In this document: positions 26,479-34,973 of the stretch, in pieces
How the letters are laid out: every line of letters starts with the position of its first letter
Position numbering within the stretch: the first letter of the stretch is position 1
Assembly: GCF_024198215.1 (NCBI RefSeq)
Contig: NZ_JAKCFA010000001.1
Coordinates: forward strand, 310,001-374,000
Direction of reading: 5' to 3'
From: Myxococcus qinghaiensis
GTDB lineage: Bacteria; Myxococcota; Myxococcia; Myxococcales; Myxococcaceae
Length of the DNA: 64,000 nucleotides
Program-made: the position numbers and the translations under genes
Notes under the pieces: generated by a model
Databases searched by the model: none
Told to the model about the DNA's origin: nothing
The model's input: only the letters and a program-made list of their open reading frames with translations

Positions 26479-28740
26479 ATGACCTTGTCTTCGGGCGTGT
26501 GTCTGGCCTGTGGGACTCGGCTTTCCCCTGGCTTGTCCACGTGCCCGCGCGCGCCCCTCCGGAGGCCCCTGACTGAAGGGGTGCGTCGGTGGGAGACGGG
26601 GTCGTGTCAGCCGCCGCTCGTCGGGCGGACGGCGCTCTTGGAGCGGCTGAAGTGGTGCGCGGAGGAGGCCCGGAGAGGGCTGGGGCGCGCCGTGTGGCTG
26701 GTGGGCCCGGAGGGGATGGGCAAGTCGCGACTGAAGGACGCGCTGGTGGAGTCGCTGGCCGCCAATCGCTTCGAGGTCTGGGAGGGCAGTGGACTGGCGC
26801 TGCCCGGGACTCCGGCGGGGCCCCTGCTGGAGCTGCTGGAGGCCACGCGGGGGCTGCGGCCCGTGGCGGGCGTGGGGCGGATGTCGAGCGCGGAGGCGGA
26901 GCGCGTCGCCCACTTCCTGGAGGGGCGCGAGTGGCAGGGCATCCCCGCGAGCCTCTCCGCCGAGAGCCTGGCGCTGTTCGACGCGCTCTGCCACGCGCTG
27001 CTGCCGCACCGGGGGCCGCGCATCCTCATCCTGGAGGACTGGCAGCACGCGGACCCGCTCAGCCGGGCCTTCGTCGAGGTCCTCGTCTCGCGGTTGGCGC
27101 ACGCGCCGGTGCTCGTGCTCGTCCTGGAGCGCGCGGAGGGGCCGGCGCTCGCGCCACCGACGGCGGAGGGGCTGGAGGTGGGGCTGCTCAATCCGGAGGA
27201 TGCCGCGGCGCTGGTCGCCACCCGCCTGCGCCCGGGCTGGCCCAGGGAGGCGCTGCTGCGCGTGGGCGCGGGCCACCCGCTGCACCTGCTGCATGCGATG
27301 GCGTTCCACGAAGAGCACCCGGGAGCGCCCCTGCCCGAGTCGGGGACAGCGGTCCTGGCCGCGCGCCTCGAGGCCCTGTCGCCCACGCGGCGAGAGGCGC
27401 TGCGGGTGAGCGCGGTGCTGGGGCCCTCCTTCCCCCGGCCCGTGCTGGGGGCGCTCGTCGGTGGGCTGTCGTCCCTCGCCTGGCTGGAGGCGGGGGGCTG
27501 GTTGAAGGCCGTCTCGGGCGGGCGCTACGTGATGGGGACTCGTGCGCCGGTGCCGCGTGAAGCGGTGCCCTCGGACGCGGAAGCGCTGGGCCTGCATCGG
27601 CGGGCGGCGGAGGCGTACGAGGCCCTGCCCGAGGAGGCTCGGCGTCGCGCCTGCGCGGAGCTGGTGCGTCACTGGCGCGCGGCGAAGGTGCCACAGCGGG
27701 CACTGCCGCACCTGCTGGAGGTCGCCGGGTGGAGCCTGGCGGCGCTGGAGCCGGTGGCGGCGCTCACGGTGTACCGCGTCGCGCTGGAGGTCGCCGGCTC
27801 GCTGTCGCTGGAGGCCGCGCGACAGTGGTCTCGCGTGCTGTGGGAGCGCATGGGAGACGCGCATCGGCTGGCGGGGGAGCGAGCGGAGGCCGAGTCCGCC
27901 TGGCGCATCGCGCTGTCGCTCGAGGACCCGCGCGCCGTGCAGGCGACGCCCGCGCGGCTCCAGTGTCTTCGCAAGCTGGCCGCCGTGGTGCTGTCTCTGG
28001 AGCGCTACGAGGAAGTGGTGGAGCTGAGCCAGTCGGTGGGTGAGTTCGAGGCCTCGCGGGAGGCGCTGCTCTGCGGGTCCTCGCTGGATGCGCTGTGCGC
28101 GCTCGCGCTGTGCTGGCTGGGACGGTTCGAGGAGGCGGAGGCGCGGCTGGCGGTGGCGCGAGGGCGGCTGCTCCAGGCGCCGTACCAGGAGGAGCCGGGC
28201 CGGGCGAGCGTGGAGGCCGCGCTGCACCGGGCCATGGGGACGTTGCTGATGGGGCAGGGGCGGCCGGGACAGGCGACGGTGGAGTACGCGGCGGTGCTGC
28301 GCTGGACGGAGCGCGCGGGGGACACGTGGGAGCACTCCACGGCCCTGTTCAACCTGGGGGATGCGTACGCGCGCGCGGGAGACAGGGAGCGGGCGGTGCA
28401 CTACTTCCAGCTCGCGCTGGACTTGAAGGCGCGCATGGGAGACCGGGGCGGCATGGCGTACACGCACCACGGGCTCGCGCTGCTGCACAGCCAGGCGGAC
28501 GCGCCCGAGCTGGCGAAGGAGGACGCGGTGCGGGGCCTCCAACTCGCGGGGATGCTCGGGGACCGGAAGCTGAAGTCACTCTTGCGCTGTGCCCTGGGGC
28601 GAGCCCACCTGCGCCTGGGCGAGCGTGAGGAGGCGGCGCGGCAGCTCCAACTCGCCGCCCAGGACGCCGCCGCCGCCAACGCGCGTCCGGAGCTGCTCCA
28701 GGCCCAGGCCGCGCTGCGCGCCCTGGAGGCCCGGCGCTAG
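26479..28740 (+). CDS. AAA-type ATPase with tetratricopeptide repeats
   Basis: A 753-residue protein starting at ATG 26479, preceded by GGAGG. A short Cys motif (CLACGTRLSPGLSTC) opens it. An AAA_16/NACHT-like ATPase domain follows: LVGRTALLERLKW, Walker A GPEGMGKS at residues 76-83, and Walker B ILILEDWQHAD near 182. The second half (about 390-750) is helical with tetratricopeptide features: AALFNLGDAYARAGD-like repeats such as STALFNLGDAYARAGDRERA and GRAHLRLGEREEAARQLQLA. This is the plan of MalT/AfsR-type and adenylate-cyclase/kinase-associated signalling ATPases, but no HTH, kinase or cyclase domain is present, so it may have lost or never had an output domain. Cytosolic. The TPR part suggests protein-protein sensing. 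Confidence 0.82.
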   Translation: MTLSSGVCLACGTRLSPGLSTCPRAPLRRPLTEGVRRWETGSCQPPLVGRTALLERLKWCAEEARRGLGRAVWLVGPEGMGKSRLKDALVESLAANRFEVWEGSGLALPGTPAGPLLELLEATRGLRPVAGVGRMSSAEAERVAHFLEGREWQGIPASLSAESLALFDALCHALLPHRGPRILILEDWQHADPLSRAFVEVLVSRLAHAPVLVLVLERAEGPALAPPTAEGLEVGLLNPEDAAALVATRLRPGWPREALLRVGAGHPLHLLHAMAFHEEHPGAPLPESGTAVLAARLEALSPTRREALRVSAVLGPSFPRPVLGALVGGLSSLAWLEAGGWLKAVSGGRYVMGTRAPVPREAVPSDAEALGLHRRAAEAYEALPEEARRRACAELVRHWRAAKVPQRALPHLLEVAGWSLAALEPVAALTVYRVALEVAGSLSLEAARQWSRVLWERMGDAHRLAGERAEAESAWRIALSLEDPRAVQATPARLQCLRKLAAVVLSLERYEEVVELSQSVGEFEASREALLCGSSLDALCALALCWLGRFEEAEARLAVARGRLLQAPYQEEPGRASVEAALHRAMGTLLMGQGRPGQATVEYAAVLRWTERAGDTWEHSTALFNLGDAYARAGDRERAVHYFQLALDLKARMGDRGGMAYTHHGLALLHSQADAPELAKEDAVRGLQLAGMLGDRKLKSLLRCALGRAHLRLGEREEAARQLQLAAQDAAAANARPELLQAQAALRALEARR

Positions 28741-28939
28741 AGAACGTGAGTCGGAGAGCGCCTCCCCGCGCGAGGACTCCAGGAGCCCGCTTTTAGGGGC
28801 GGCTCACCAATCCGGAGGTTCCTGCCGTCGAGTCGGGACGAGCGATGGCGCGGTGCTGCCTGCTCGGAGCCCCTCTCCTCCCTGGCGAGAAACGCGGGAG
28901 TTGACGGAACGGTCCTCGTGCGCCGAGTGTCCAGCGCGA

Positions 28940-29914
28940 GTGACTTCCTTCGCGCCGCGCTCCGGGTTGCCGCTGCTGTGCCTCGCCTGGGTGCTGTCCG
29001 CCCAGGTCGCCCTCGCTTCCACGCCGCCGGATGTCTTCGAGGCCTGGCTGCGTCCCGCGCACGCGGTGGCGGAGGGCTTCGCGCCCTGGCCGGATATCAC
29101 GCGGGCCAGGCCTGGAAGCGACGTGCGCGCGCTGGCCCGGGGCCGCGTGGTGGCGGTGGGCGCGCGAGGTGACAGCGTCACGCTGGAGCACCTGTACCAC
29201 GAGAACCACGAGCTCTTGCGCGCCCGCTCGGAGTACTCCGGGCTGAGTGGTGTGGCGCTGCGTCCCGGTGCGCTCGTGACCAGGGGCCAGGTGCTCGGTC
29301 AGGTGGGGACGTCCGAGCGGCTCGGAGTCGTGCTGCACACCGACCGCGCGCTGTCCGTCGCGGAGGCCCGCCGCTTCACCGCCGCGCACGCCCGCCTGCC
29401 CCAGCCCGCGAGCGAGCCGGTGCTGGTGCTCATCTCCCACGCGCTGAATCAGCTCCGCCTGTACGAGCGGGGCGTGGAGCGGGCGCGGGTGGAGGTGGGC
29501 TTCGGCCAGGAGGCGGGGCCCAAGGAGCAGCGGGGCGACAACCGCACGCCCGTGGGCATGTACTTCATCGTGCAGACGGTGCGCGGGGAGATTCCCGGGC
29601 CCTACGCCGCGTACTACGGCGGCCACTGGCTGCGGGTGAACTACCCCAACCCCTGGGACGCGAGCCGGGGGGTGAAGCAGGGCTGGCTCACGCAGAAGAC
29701 GCGCGAGCGCATCGCCCGCGCCTGGGAGGCCCGTGAGGCGACGGATGCGACGACGCGGCTGGGCAGCGGCATCGGCTTTCACGGGTGGGTGGGTGAATGG
29801 TCGCTGGAGGCGAGCGGCGGCCGGCTGTCCTGGGGCTGTGTCGTGTTCCACCCCCGCGATATCACGGCGCTGTATGACCGGATGCCGCTCGGCACCATGG
29901 TTGTCCTCTTCTAG
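28940..29914 (+). CDS. L,D-transpeptidase (YkuD) with degenerate M23-like N-terminal domain
   Basis: A 324-residue exported protein. The GTG at 28940 is chosen because it puts a signal peptide (LPLLCLAWVLSAQVALA) at the start; the frame runs further upstream without coding character. Residues about 50-150 resemble an M23/LytM endopeptidase barrel (GRVVAVGARGDSVTLEHLYH, VTRGQVLGQVGTSERLGVVL), but the zinc ligands are mostly lost. The C-terminal YkuD domain (about 160-324) has LVLISHALNQLRLYERG, a catalytic His in GIGFHGW (near 280) and Cys300 in SWGCVVF, where the usual S/T-H-G-C reads S-W-G-C. YkuD enzymes make 3-3 crosslinks in peptidoglycan or attach proteins to it. Full domain, probably active. 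Confidence 0.84.
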   Translation: MTSFAPRSGLPLLCLAWVLSAQVALASTPPDVFEAWLRPAHAVAEGFAPWPDITRARPGSDVRALARGRVVAVGARGDSVTLEHLYHENHELLRARSEYSGLSGVALRPGALVTRGQVLGQVGTSERLGVVLHTDRALSVAEARRFTAAHARLPQPASEPVLVLISHALNQLRLYERGVERARVEVGFGQEAGPKEQRGDNRTPVGMYFIVQTVRGEIPGPYAAYYGGHWLRVNYPNPWDASRGVKQGWLTQKTRERIARAWEAREATDATTRLGSGIGFHGWVGEWSLEASGGRLSWGCVVFHPRDITALYDRMPLGTMVVLF

Positions 29915-29943
29915 TAGGGCCCGAGGCATGGAATCCTTCGCGG

Positions 29944-31086
29944 GTGATTGAGCTAGAGACTCCCGAGGCCTTCGAGCGGCACCTTCGCGACGCGCGCCCC
30001 CTGGTCAACGTCGTCATCCAGGGGTTGGACCTGCGAGGCTACACACGTGAGCTGAGCACCGCCCCGCTCGACGGAACGGTGTTCCTGGGCTGTGAGCTGG
30101 AGAAGGACGCGCTCCAGGCCGCGCTCGCGCATGGGGCCCTCGTCTTCCCGCCCATCTCCGGGGTGCCGTATCAACCATACCGGGGGGGCCTGTACTCGCC
30201 GGAGGAGCTGTACGCGGGCTTCGACCCGACGAGGCCGGAGACGTACGCGGACACGCTCGACGCGCGCATCTACCGGCACTGGGAATCGCACGGCCGGGGC
30301 ACGCCGCCCACGCTGCTGGAGACGCTCGCGCAGCGCCTGCATGACCACGCCGTCACGGATGCGATGGAGGACCTGCTCGCCGTGTCGGGGCCGCCCCGCA
30401 AGGTGGTGGCCATCATGGGGGGACACTCCATGAAGCGCGGCAAGTCCGACTACCGCGAGGTGGCGACGCTGGCGCGGGAGCTGACGCGCGCGGGCTTCTT
30501 CCTCGTCAGCGGTGGAGGCCCGGGCGCGATGGAGGCCACGCACCTGGGCGCCTGGTTCGCCGTGCGTCCGGAGTCGGAGCTGGACGCCGCGCTCGCCATC
30601 CTCGCCCAGGCCCCCAGCTACACGGACCGCGAGTGGCTCGCGCGGGCCTTCGACGTGCGCGCCGCCTTCCCGCTGGAGCCCAAGGACGTCTTCGCGTGCT
30701 CCAGCCTGGGCATCCCCACCTGGCACTACGGCCACGAGCCGCCCAACCCCTTCGCCACGCACATCGCCAAGTACTTCGCGAACAGCGTGCGAGAGGACGG
30801 GCTGCTGACCATCGCCCGGGGCGGCATCGTGTACGCGCCCGGCAGCGCTGGCACCATCCAGGAGATCTTCCAGGACGCCTGCCAGAACCACTACAACAGC
30901 GTGGGCGTCATCAGCCCGATGATCTTCCTGGGCCGTGAGTTCTGGACGCAGACGCGCCCCGTCTATCCGCTGCTGGCGCAGCTCGCGCAGGGACAGGACT
31001 ACGCGCGGCACCTGCTGCTGACGGACTCGCGGGAAGAGGTCCTCCGAGCGCTGCAGGAGTACGACGCCGCGCTCGTCGCGGGCTGA
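29944..31086 (+). CDS. LOG-family Rossmann-fold protein
   Basis: A 380-residue cytosolic protein starting with GTG at 29944, 30 bases after the transpeptidase gene. It has the LOG/YgdH layout: a nucleotide-binding entry with KVVAIMGGHSMKRG, then FFLVSGGGPGAMEATHLGA at about residues 185-203 and YAPGSAGTIQEIFQDA near 298, matching the family PGGxGTxxE motif with Ser in place of the second Gly. The N-terminal ~150 residues are an extra domain not found in the short plant-type LOGs. LOG proteins hydrolyse nucleoside 5'-monophosphates to base and ribose phosphate (cytokinin activation in plants); larger bacterial ones such as PpnN are nucleosidases tied to purine stress. Function by analogy only. 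Confidence 0.84.
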   Translation: MIELETPEAFERHLRDARPLVNVVIQGLDLRGYTRELSTAPLDGTVFLGCELEKDALQAALAHGALVFPPISGVPYQPYRGGLYSPEELYAGFDPTRPETYADTLDARIYRHWESHGRGTPPTLLETLAQRLHDHAVTDAMEDLLAVSGPPRKVVAIMGGHSMKRGKSDYREVATLARELTRAGFFLVSGGGPGAMEATHLGAWFAVRPESELDAALAILAQAPSYTDREWLARAFDVRAAFPLEPKDVFACSSLGIPTWHYGHEPPNPFATHIAKYFANSVREDGLLTIARGGIVYAPGSAGTIQEIFQDACQNHYNSVGVISPMIFLGREFWTQTRPVYPLLAQLAQGQDYARHLLLTDSREEVLRALQEYDAALVAG

Positions 31087-31122
31087 GCCACGGCATTCGA
31101 GCGCATCGCGACGAGGGTCCCC

Positions 31123-31887
31123 ATGGAACGGTATCAGCGATATCGCCACCTGTACGAAGACAAGAAGTGGATGAGCAAGCCGCGCGCGTTCGGCAAGTAC
31201 GGGCCGGCGCGGCCGAAGGCCATCTTCTTCGACGTGGACAACACCCTGGTCGACCGCGAGTCCGCCTTCGTGCGCTACTTCGAGGACTTCATGGTCCGGT
31301 TCCCCGACGTGTTTCCCGAGCACCGTCGGGCCGAGGCACTGGCCACCCTCCAGAAGTTCGACGAGCAGGGAGGGCGCGACAGGGAGGCCTTCTGCGCCGA
31401 CGTGGTTGACGCGTTCCCCACGGGGATGAAGGCGAAGGAGTTCTGGTTGGACTTCCAGTCGAAGCTGTCGGACTTCGTGGTCGGCGACCCGAAGCTGGCG
31501 GCGTGGCTCGACACGCTGGCGCGGCGGCAGCCCGTCGAGGTGGTCTCCAACGGCTTCTCGGGAACGCAGCGCAGGAAGCTGCTCACCGCGGGCCTCTACC
31601 ACTCCGTGCCGGAGGGCTTCTATTCGAGCGAGGTGGGCGTGGAGAAGCCGGACCCGGCCATCTTCAAGGCCGCGCTGAAGCACGTGAATCGCGAGCCCTT
31701 CGAGGTCCTCCACATCGGCGATGACCCGGTGCGGGACATCGTCGGCGCGACGCAGCTGGGCTTCGCCACATGCTGGGTCTCCCATGGGCGGGAGTGGCCC
31801 GCCGCGCTGCGGCCGCCGACCTTCACGGTGGAGCGCATCACCTCGCGACACGAGTCCGTCGCGGAAGTGATTGCCAGATGGACATGA
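31123..31887 (+). CDS. HAD-superfamily hydrolase, class IA type
   Basis: A 254-residue phosphatase-like protein. Motif I IFFDVDNTLVDRES lies near residue 37, followed by a helical cap with FVRYFEDFMVRFPDVFPEH. Motif II is VEVVSNGFSG, motif III lysine is in SSEVGVEKPDPAIF, and motif IV HIGDDPVRDIVGA closes the active site. This is the full haloacid-dehalogenase class I set, so a small-molecule phosphatase is expected. The gene's last 10 bases overlap the start of the STM4013-like hydrolase gene, which ties it to that operon; it may dephosphorylate an intermediate of that pathway. A GAGGG site precedes the ATG. Confidence 0.88.
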   Translation: MERYQRYRHLYEDKKWMSKPRAFGKYGPARPKAIFFDVDNTLVDRESAFVRYFEDFMVRFPDVFPEHRRAEALATLQKFDEQGGRDREAFCADVVDAFPTGMKAKEFWLDFQSKLSDFVVGDPKLAAWLDTLARRQPVEVVSNGFSGTQRRKLLTAGLYHSVPEGFYSSEVGVEKPDPAIFKAALKHVNREPFEVLHIGDDPVRDIVGATQLGFATCWVSHGREWPAALRPPTFTVERITSRHESVAEVIARWT

Positions 31888-32672
31888 ACACGGTGGTCGG
31901 CTCGCACGACCTGCTCTTCCTCACCCTGGACACCTTGCGCCACGACGTGGCGACCGAGCTGGCCGCGGCGGGGCGCATCCCGAATCTGGCCGCGCTGATG
32001 CCGGGAGGTCAGTGGGAGGAGCGCCACTCGCCCGCGAGCTTCACCTACGCCGCGCACCACGCCTTCTTCGCAGGCTTCCTGCCCACCCCCGCGCGCCCGG
32101 GCCGGCACTCGAGGCTGTTCTCCATGCGCTTCGAGGGCAGCGAGACGACGGGGCAGGGCACCTGCGTGCTGGACGCGCCGGACCTCGTCACGGGCCTGGC
32201 GGCGCGCGGCTACCACACCGTGTGCATTGGCGGCGTGGGCTTCTTCAACAAGCTCAACCCCCTGGGCAGCGTGCTGCCAGGCCTCTTCGCGGAGAGCCAC
32301 TGGAGTCCGGAGCTGGGGGTGCGCGAGCCTCGCTCCACCGAGCACCAGGTGGGCCTGGCCGTCCAGCGCCTGGGGGCCGTGCCTCGGGAGCAGCGCGTGT
32401 TCCTCTTCATCAACGTCTCCGCGCTGCACCAGCCCAACCGCCACTACCTGCCGGGGGCCACCGAGGATTCCGTCGCGTCCCACGCGGCAGCCCTGGAATA
32501 CGTGGACAGTCAGCTTCCACCCCTTTTCGCCGCCTTGCGGCGCCGGGGACCGGCTTTCTGCATCGTCTGCTCGGACCACGGCACGGCGTACGGCGAGGAC
32601 GGTTATAACGGTCATCGCGTGGGCCACCCCGTCGTCTGGACGGTGCCCTACGCCGAGTTCACCCTGTCGTGA
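31878..32672 (+). CDS. STM4013/SEN3800-family hydrolase (sulfatase/alkaline-phosphatase fold)
   Basis: A 264-residue enzyme of the alkaline phosphatase/sulfatase fold: LLFLTLDTLRHDVATELAAA at the N-terminus provides the metal Asp and the nucleophile-position Thr, and FCIVCSDHGTAYGEDGYNGH the C-terminal metal site. GYHTVCIGGVGFFNKLNPLG and VFLFINVSALHQPNRHYLPG are what I recall of the family named for Salmonella STM4013. Start: ATG 31878 has GGAAG 10 bases upstream; the ATG at 31884 would give a classic ATGA overlap with the HAD stop. The TGA overlaps the GTG of the next gene. It belongs to a set of two radical SAM proteins, an ATP-grasp and a leucine-rich protein; reaction unknown. Confidence 0.82.
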   Translation: MDMNTVVGSHDLLFLTLDTLRHDVATELAAAGRIPNLAALMPGGQWEERHSPASFTYAAHHAFFAGFLPTPARPGRHSRLFSMRFEGSETTGQGTCVLDAPDLVTGLAARGYHTVCIGGVGFFNKLNPLGSVLPGLFAESHWSPELGVREPRSTEHQVGLAVQRLGAVPREQRVFLFINVSALHQPNRHYLPGATEDSVASHAAALEYVDSQLPPLFAALRRRGPAFCIVCSDHGTAYGEDGYNGHRVGHPVVWTVPYAEFTLS

Positions 32673-34000
32673 GAGTCCTCACCATGACGCGCCTGGAGCA
32701 GATGCTGGGGGAGACGCCGTACGTGGCGTACCTCTATGGCTACCCGCACAAGACGGCCTACCGGCCCTTCACGCCGGCGCTCTCGCTGGAGTCGGTGTGG
32801 GCCGAGGAGCGGCGGGACGCCCTGTTCCTCTACTTCCACGTCCCGTTCTGCGAGATGCGCTGTGGCTTCTGCAATCTCTTCACGGCGGCGGGGCCGAAGC
32901 AGGACGTGGTGGAGGGCTACCTCGGGGCGCTGGAGCGCGAGGCGCACCGGGTGAAGGCGGCGCTGGGCACGGCGAGCTTCGCGCGGCTCGCGGTGGGAGG
33001 GGGCACGCCGACGCTGCTCGACGTGGCGGGGCTGCATCGCGTGTTCGACCTGGCGGAGAAGGTGCTGGGCGCGGACCCGCACCACATCCCCGTTTCGGTG
33101 GAGGTGTCTCCGGAGACGGTGGACGCGGAGAAGCTCAAGGCGCTGCGCTCGCGCGGCACGGACCGGGTGAGCATCGGCGTGCAGAGCTTCATCGAGGCGG
33201 AGGTGGCCGCGGTGAAGCGGCCCCAGCAGACGGCGCAGGTGGAGGCGGCGCTGGACCTCATCCGCTCCACGGGCTTCCCGACGCTGAACCTGGACCTCAT
33301 CTACGGCATGGAAGGGCAGACGGTGGAGACGTTCCTGTACTCCATCCAGCAGGCGCTGCGCTTCACGCCGGAGGAGGTGTATCTCTATCCGCTCTACGTG
33401 CGCCCGCTCACCTTCCTGGGGAAGAAGGCGCGCGCGTGGGATGACCTGCGCATCGCGCTGTATCGCGCGGGCCGCGAGTTCCTCCTGTCCCAGGGCTACA
33501 CGCAGGTGTCCATGCGGATGTTCCGCGCGCGTCACGCGCCGGACGCGGGAGGCCCGGTGTACCGCTGCCAGGAGGACGGCATGGTGGGGCTGGGGTGCGG
33601 GGCGCGCTCGTACACGGGACAGGTGCACTACTCGTCGGAGTACGCCGTGGGCTCGCGCGAGGTGCGCTCCATCATCGCGTCGTACAGCGCGCGCACGTCG
33701 GAGTCCTTTGGCGAGGTCGGGTACGGCTTCCGGCTGGACGGCGAGGAGCGGCGGCGTCGGTACATGCTGCTGTCGCTGCTGGCGGAGGGCGTGGACTTCG
33801 CGACGTACCGCGAGCAGTTCTGCACCGAGGTGCTGGAGGATTTCCCGGAGCTGCTGGAGCTGGAGGTGCACGGGCTGGCGAGGCGGGACGAGACGGCGCT
33901 GCGGCTCACGGCCGCGGGAGTGGAGCGCTCGGACCTGATTGGCCCCTGGCTGCACTCGGCGGGGGTGCGTGAGCTGTCACAGGAGTACGCCTGGCGATGA
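32669..34000 (+). CDS. STM4012-family radical SAM protein (HemN-like)
   Basis: A 443-residue radical SAM enzyme. FHVPFCEMRCGFCNLF (about residues 57-72) contains the CxxxCxxC cluster ligands in the HemN-like context, preceded by a YPHKTAYRPF segment. RLAVGGGTPTLLDVAGL is the SAM-binding GGTPT region; ERVSIGVQSF-type text appears as DRVSIGVQSFIEAEVAAVKR; NLDLIYGMEGQT is the sixth-strand motif. The C-terminal ~100 residues correspond to the HemN C-domain (FGEVGYGFRLDGEERRRRYM). GTG at 32669 overlaps the upstream TGA; ATG 32684 is an alternative start. Its TGA overlaps the next ATG. In the STM4011-STM4015 set it probably modifies a peptide or small molecule, but the substrate is unknown to me. 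Confidence 0.85.
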   Translation: MRVLTMTRLEQMLGETPYVAYLYGYPHKTAYRPFTPALSLESVWAEERRDALFLYFHVPFCEMRCGFCNLFTAAGPKQDVVEGYLGALEREAHRVKAALGTASFARLAVGGGTPTLLDVAGLHRVFDLAEKVLGADPHHIPVSVEVSPETVDAEKLKALRSRGTDRVSIGVQSFIEAEVAAVKRPQQTAQVEAALDLIRSTGFPTLNLDLIYGMEGQTVETFLYSIQQALRFTPEEVYLYPLYVRPLTFLGKKARAWDDLRIALYRAGREFLLSQGYTQVSMRMFRARHAPDAGGPVYRCQEDGMVGLGCGARSYTGQVHYSSEYAVGSREVRSIIASYSARTSESFGEVGYGFRLDGEERRRRYMLLSLLAEGVDFATYREQFCTEVLEDFPELLELEVHGLARRDETALRLTAAGVERSDLIGPWLHSAGVRELSQEYAWR

Positions 34001-34902
34001 AGCTCACCGTGCTCTATCGAGGTCCGCTGTCGAGCTGCAACTACGGCTGCGAGTACTGCCCTTTCGGCAAGTGGAAGCACACGGACGAGGAGCTGGAGAA
34101 GGACCGGGCGGACCTGGAGCGATTCCTGGCGTGGGTGGAGGCGCGCACGGGGGACACGGTGTCGGTGTTCTTCACGCCGTGGGGTGAGGCGCTCATCTGG
34201 CCCTGGTATCAGCAGGCGCTGGCGCGGCTGACGCATCTGCCGCACGTGGAGCGGGTGGCGGCGCAGACGAACCTGTCGTGCAAGCTGGACTGGGTGAAGG
34301 ACTGCCGCGCGGAGAAGCTGGGCATCTGGGCGACGTATCATCCGGAGTGGATGAAGCGCCGTCGCTTCGTGGCGCAGTGCGAGACGCTGACGGCGCTGGG
34401 GGTGCGGCACAGCGCGGGCATGGTGGGATTCCTGCGCTTCGCGGAGGAGGCGGAGGCCTTGCGCCGCGAGCTGTCTGACGACACGTACCTGTGGATCAAC
34501 GCGGTGAAGGACGGGCAGGAGGAGCCGTACACGTCCGAAGACATCGCGCGCTTCACGGCCGTGGACCCGCTGTTCCCGGTGAACAATGTGAGGCATCCCA
34601 GCCTGGGACGTGCGTGCAGGGGCGGTGAGTCGGTCATCTCCGTGGATGGAGAGGGCACGGCGCGCCGGTGTCACTTCATCGACGAGCCGATTGGGAACAT
34701 CTACGCGCCGGACTTCGACCAGGCGCTGCGTCCGCGCGCGTGCGCGAAGGCGACGTGCGGGTGTCACATCGGCTACGTGCACATGGACTACCTGGAGCTG
34801 GACCGGGTCTTCGGCTCTGGGATTCTGGAGCGTGTGCCGGTGAAGCCGCTGTGGCGGAGGCAGGACGTGCCCCTGCGTGAGGAGCGGAAGCTCCTCCCGT
34901 GA
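33997..34902 (+). CDS. STM4011-family radical SAM protein
   Basis: A 301-residue radical SAM protein whose first residues already hold the cluster: GPLSSCNYGCEYCPFGKWKH, with Cys14, Cys18 and Cys21. TVSVFFTPWGEALIWPWYQQ and VAAQTNLSCKLDWVKDC match the SAM-binding strands. Toward the C-terminus several cysteines occur, in GRACRGGESVISVDGEGTAR, RCHFIDEPIGN and ACAKATCGCHIGYVHM; this resembles a twitch/SPASM region and could hold a second iron-sulfur cluster, common in enzymes acting on peptides. ATGA overlap with the STM4012-like gene. Last gene of the plus-strand operon; two hairpins follow. The partner ATP-grasp and leucine-rich genes sit about 17 kb away on the other strand. Confidence 0.85.
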   Translation: MKLTVLYRGPLSSCNYGCEYCPFGKWKHTDEELEKDRADLERFLAWVEARTGDTVSVFFTPWGEALIWPWYQQALARLTHLPHVERVAAQTNLSCKLDWVKDCRAEKLGIWATYHPEWMKRRRFVAQCETLTALGVRHSAGMVGFLRFAEEAEALRRELSDDTYLWINAVKDGQEEPYTSEDIARFTAVDPLFPVNNVRHPSLGRACRGGESVISVDGEGTARRCHFIDEPIGNIYAPDFDQALRPRACAKATCGCHIGYVHMDYLELDRVFGSGILERVPVKPLWRRQDVPLREERKLLP

Positions 34903-34923
34903 ATCCTGAAGAGGCCCAGGCGG

Positions 34924-34973
34924 GGCGACTCAAAGACAGTCGCCGCACCGACGCGACAATCGCTCATGTCGCG
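34924..34973. terminator. two hairpins between convergent genes
   Basis: Hairpin 1: GGCGACT (34924-34930) and AGTCGCC (34938-34944), 7-base loop. Hairpin 2: CGCGAC (34952-34957) and GTCGCG (34968-34973), which overlaps the stop of the minus-strand phosphotransferase gene. They lie between the STM4011-like gene and the convergent kinase-fold gene and can terminate both. Confidence 0.55.

Noticed and set aside
31770..31878. Longer start for the STM4013-like gene
   Set aside because: It would overlap the HAD gene by more than 100 bases and adds Ala/Arg-rich sequence before the family's normal N-terminus.
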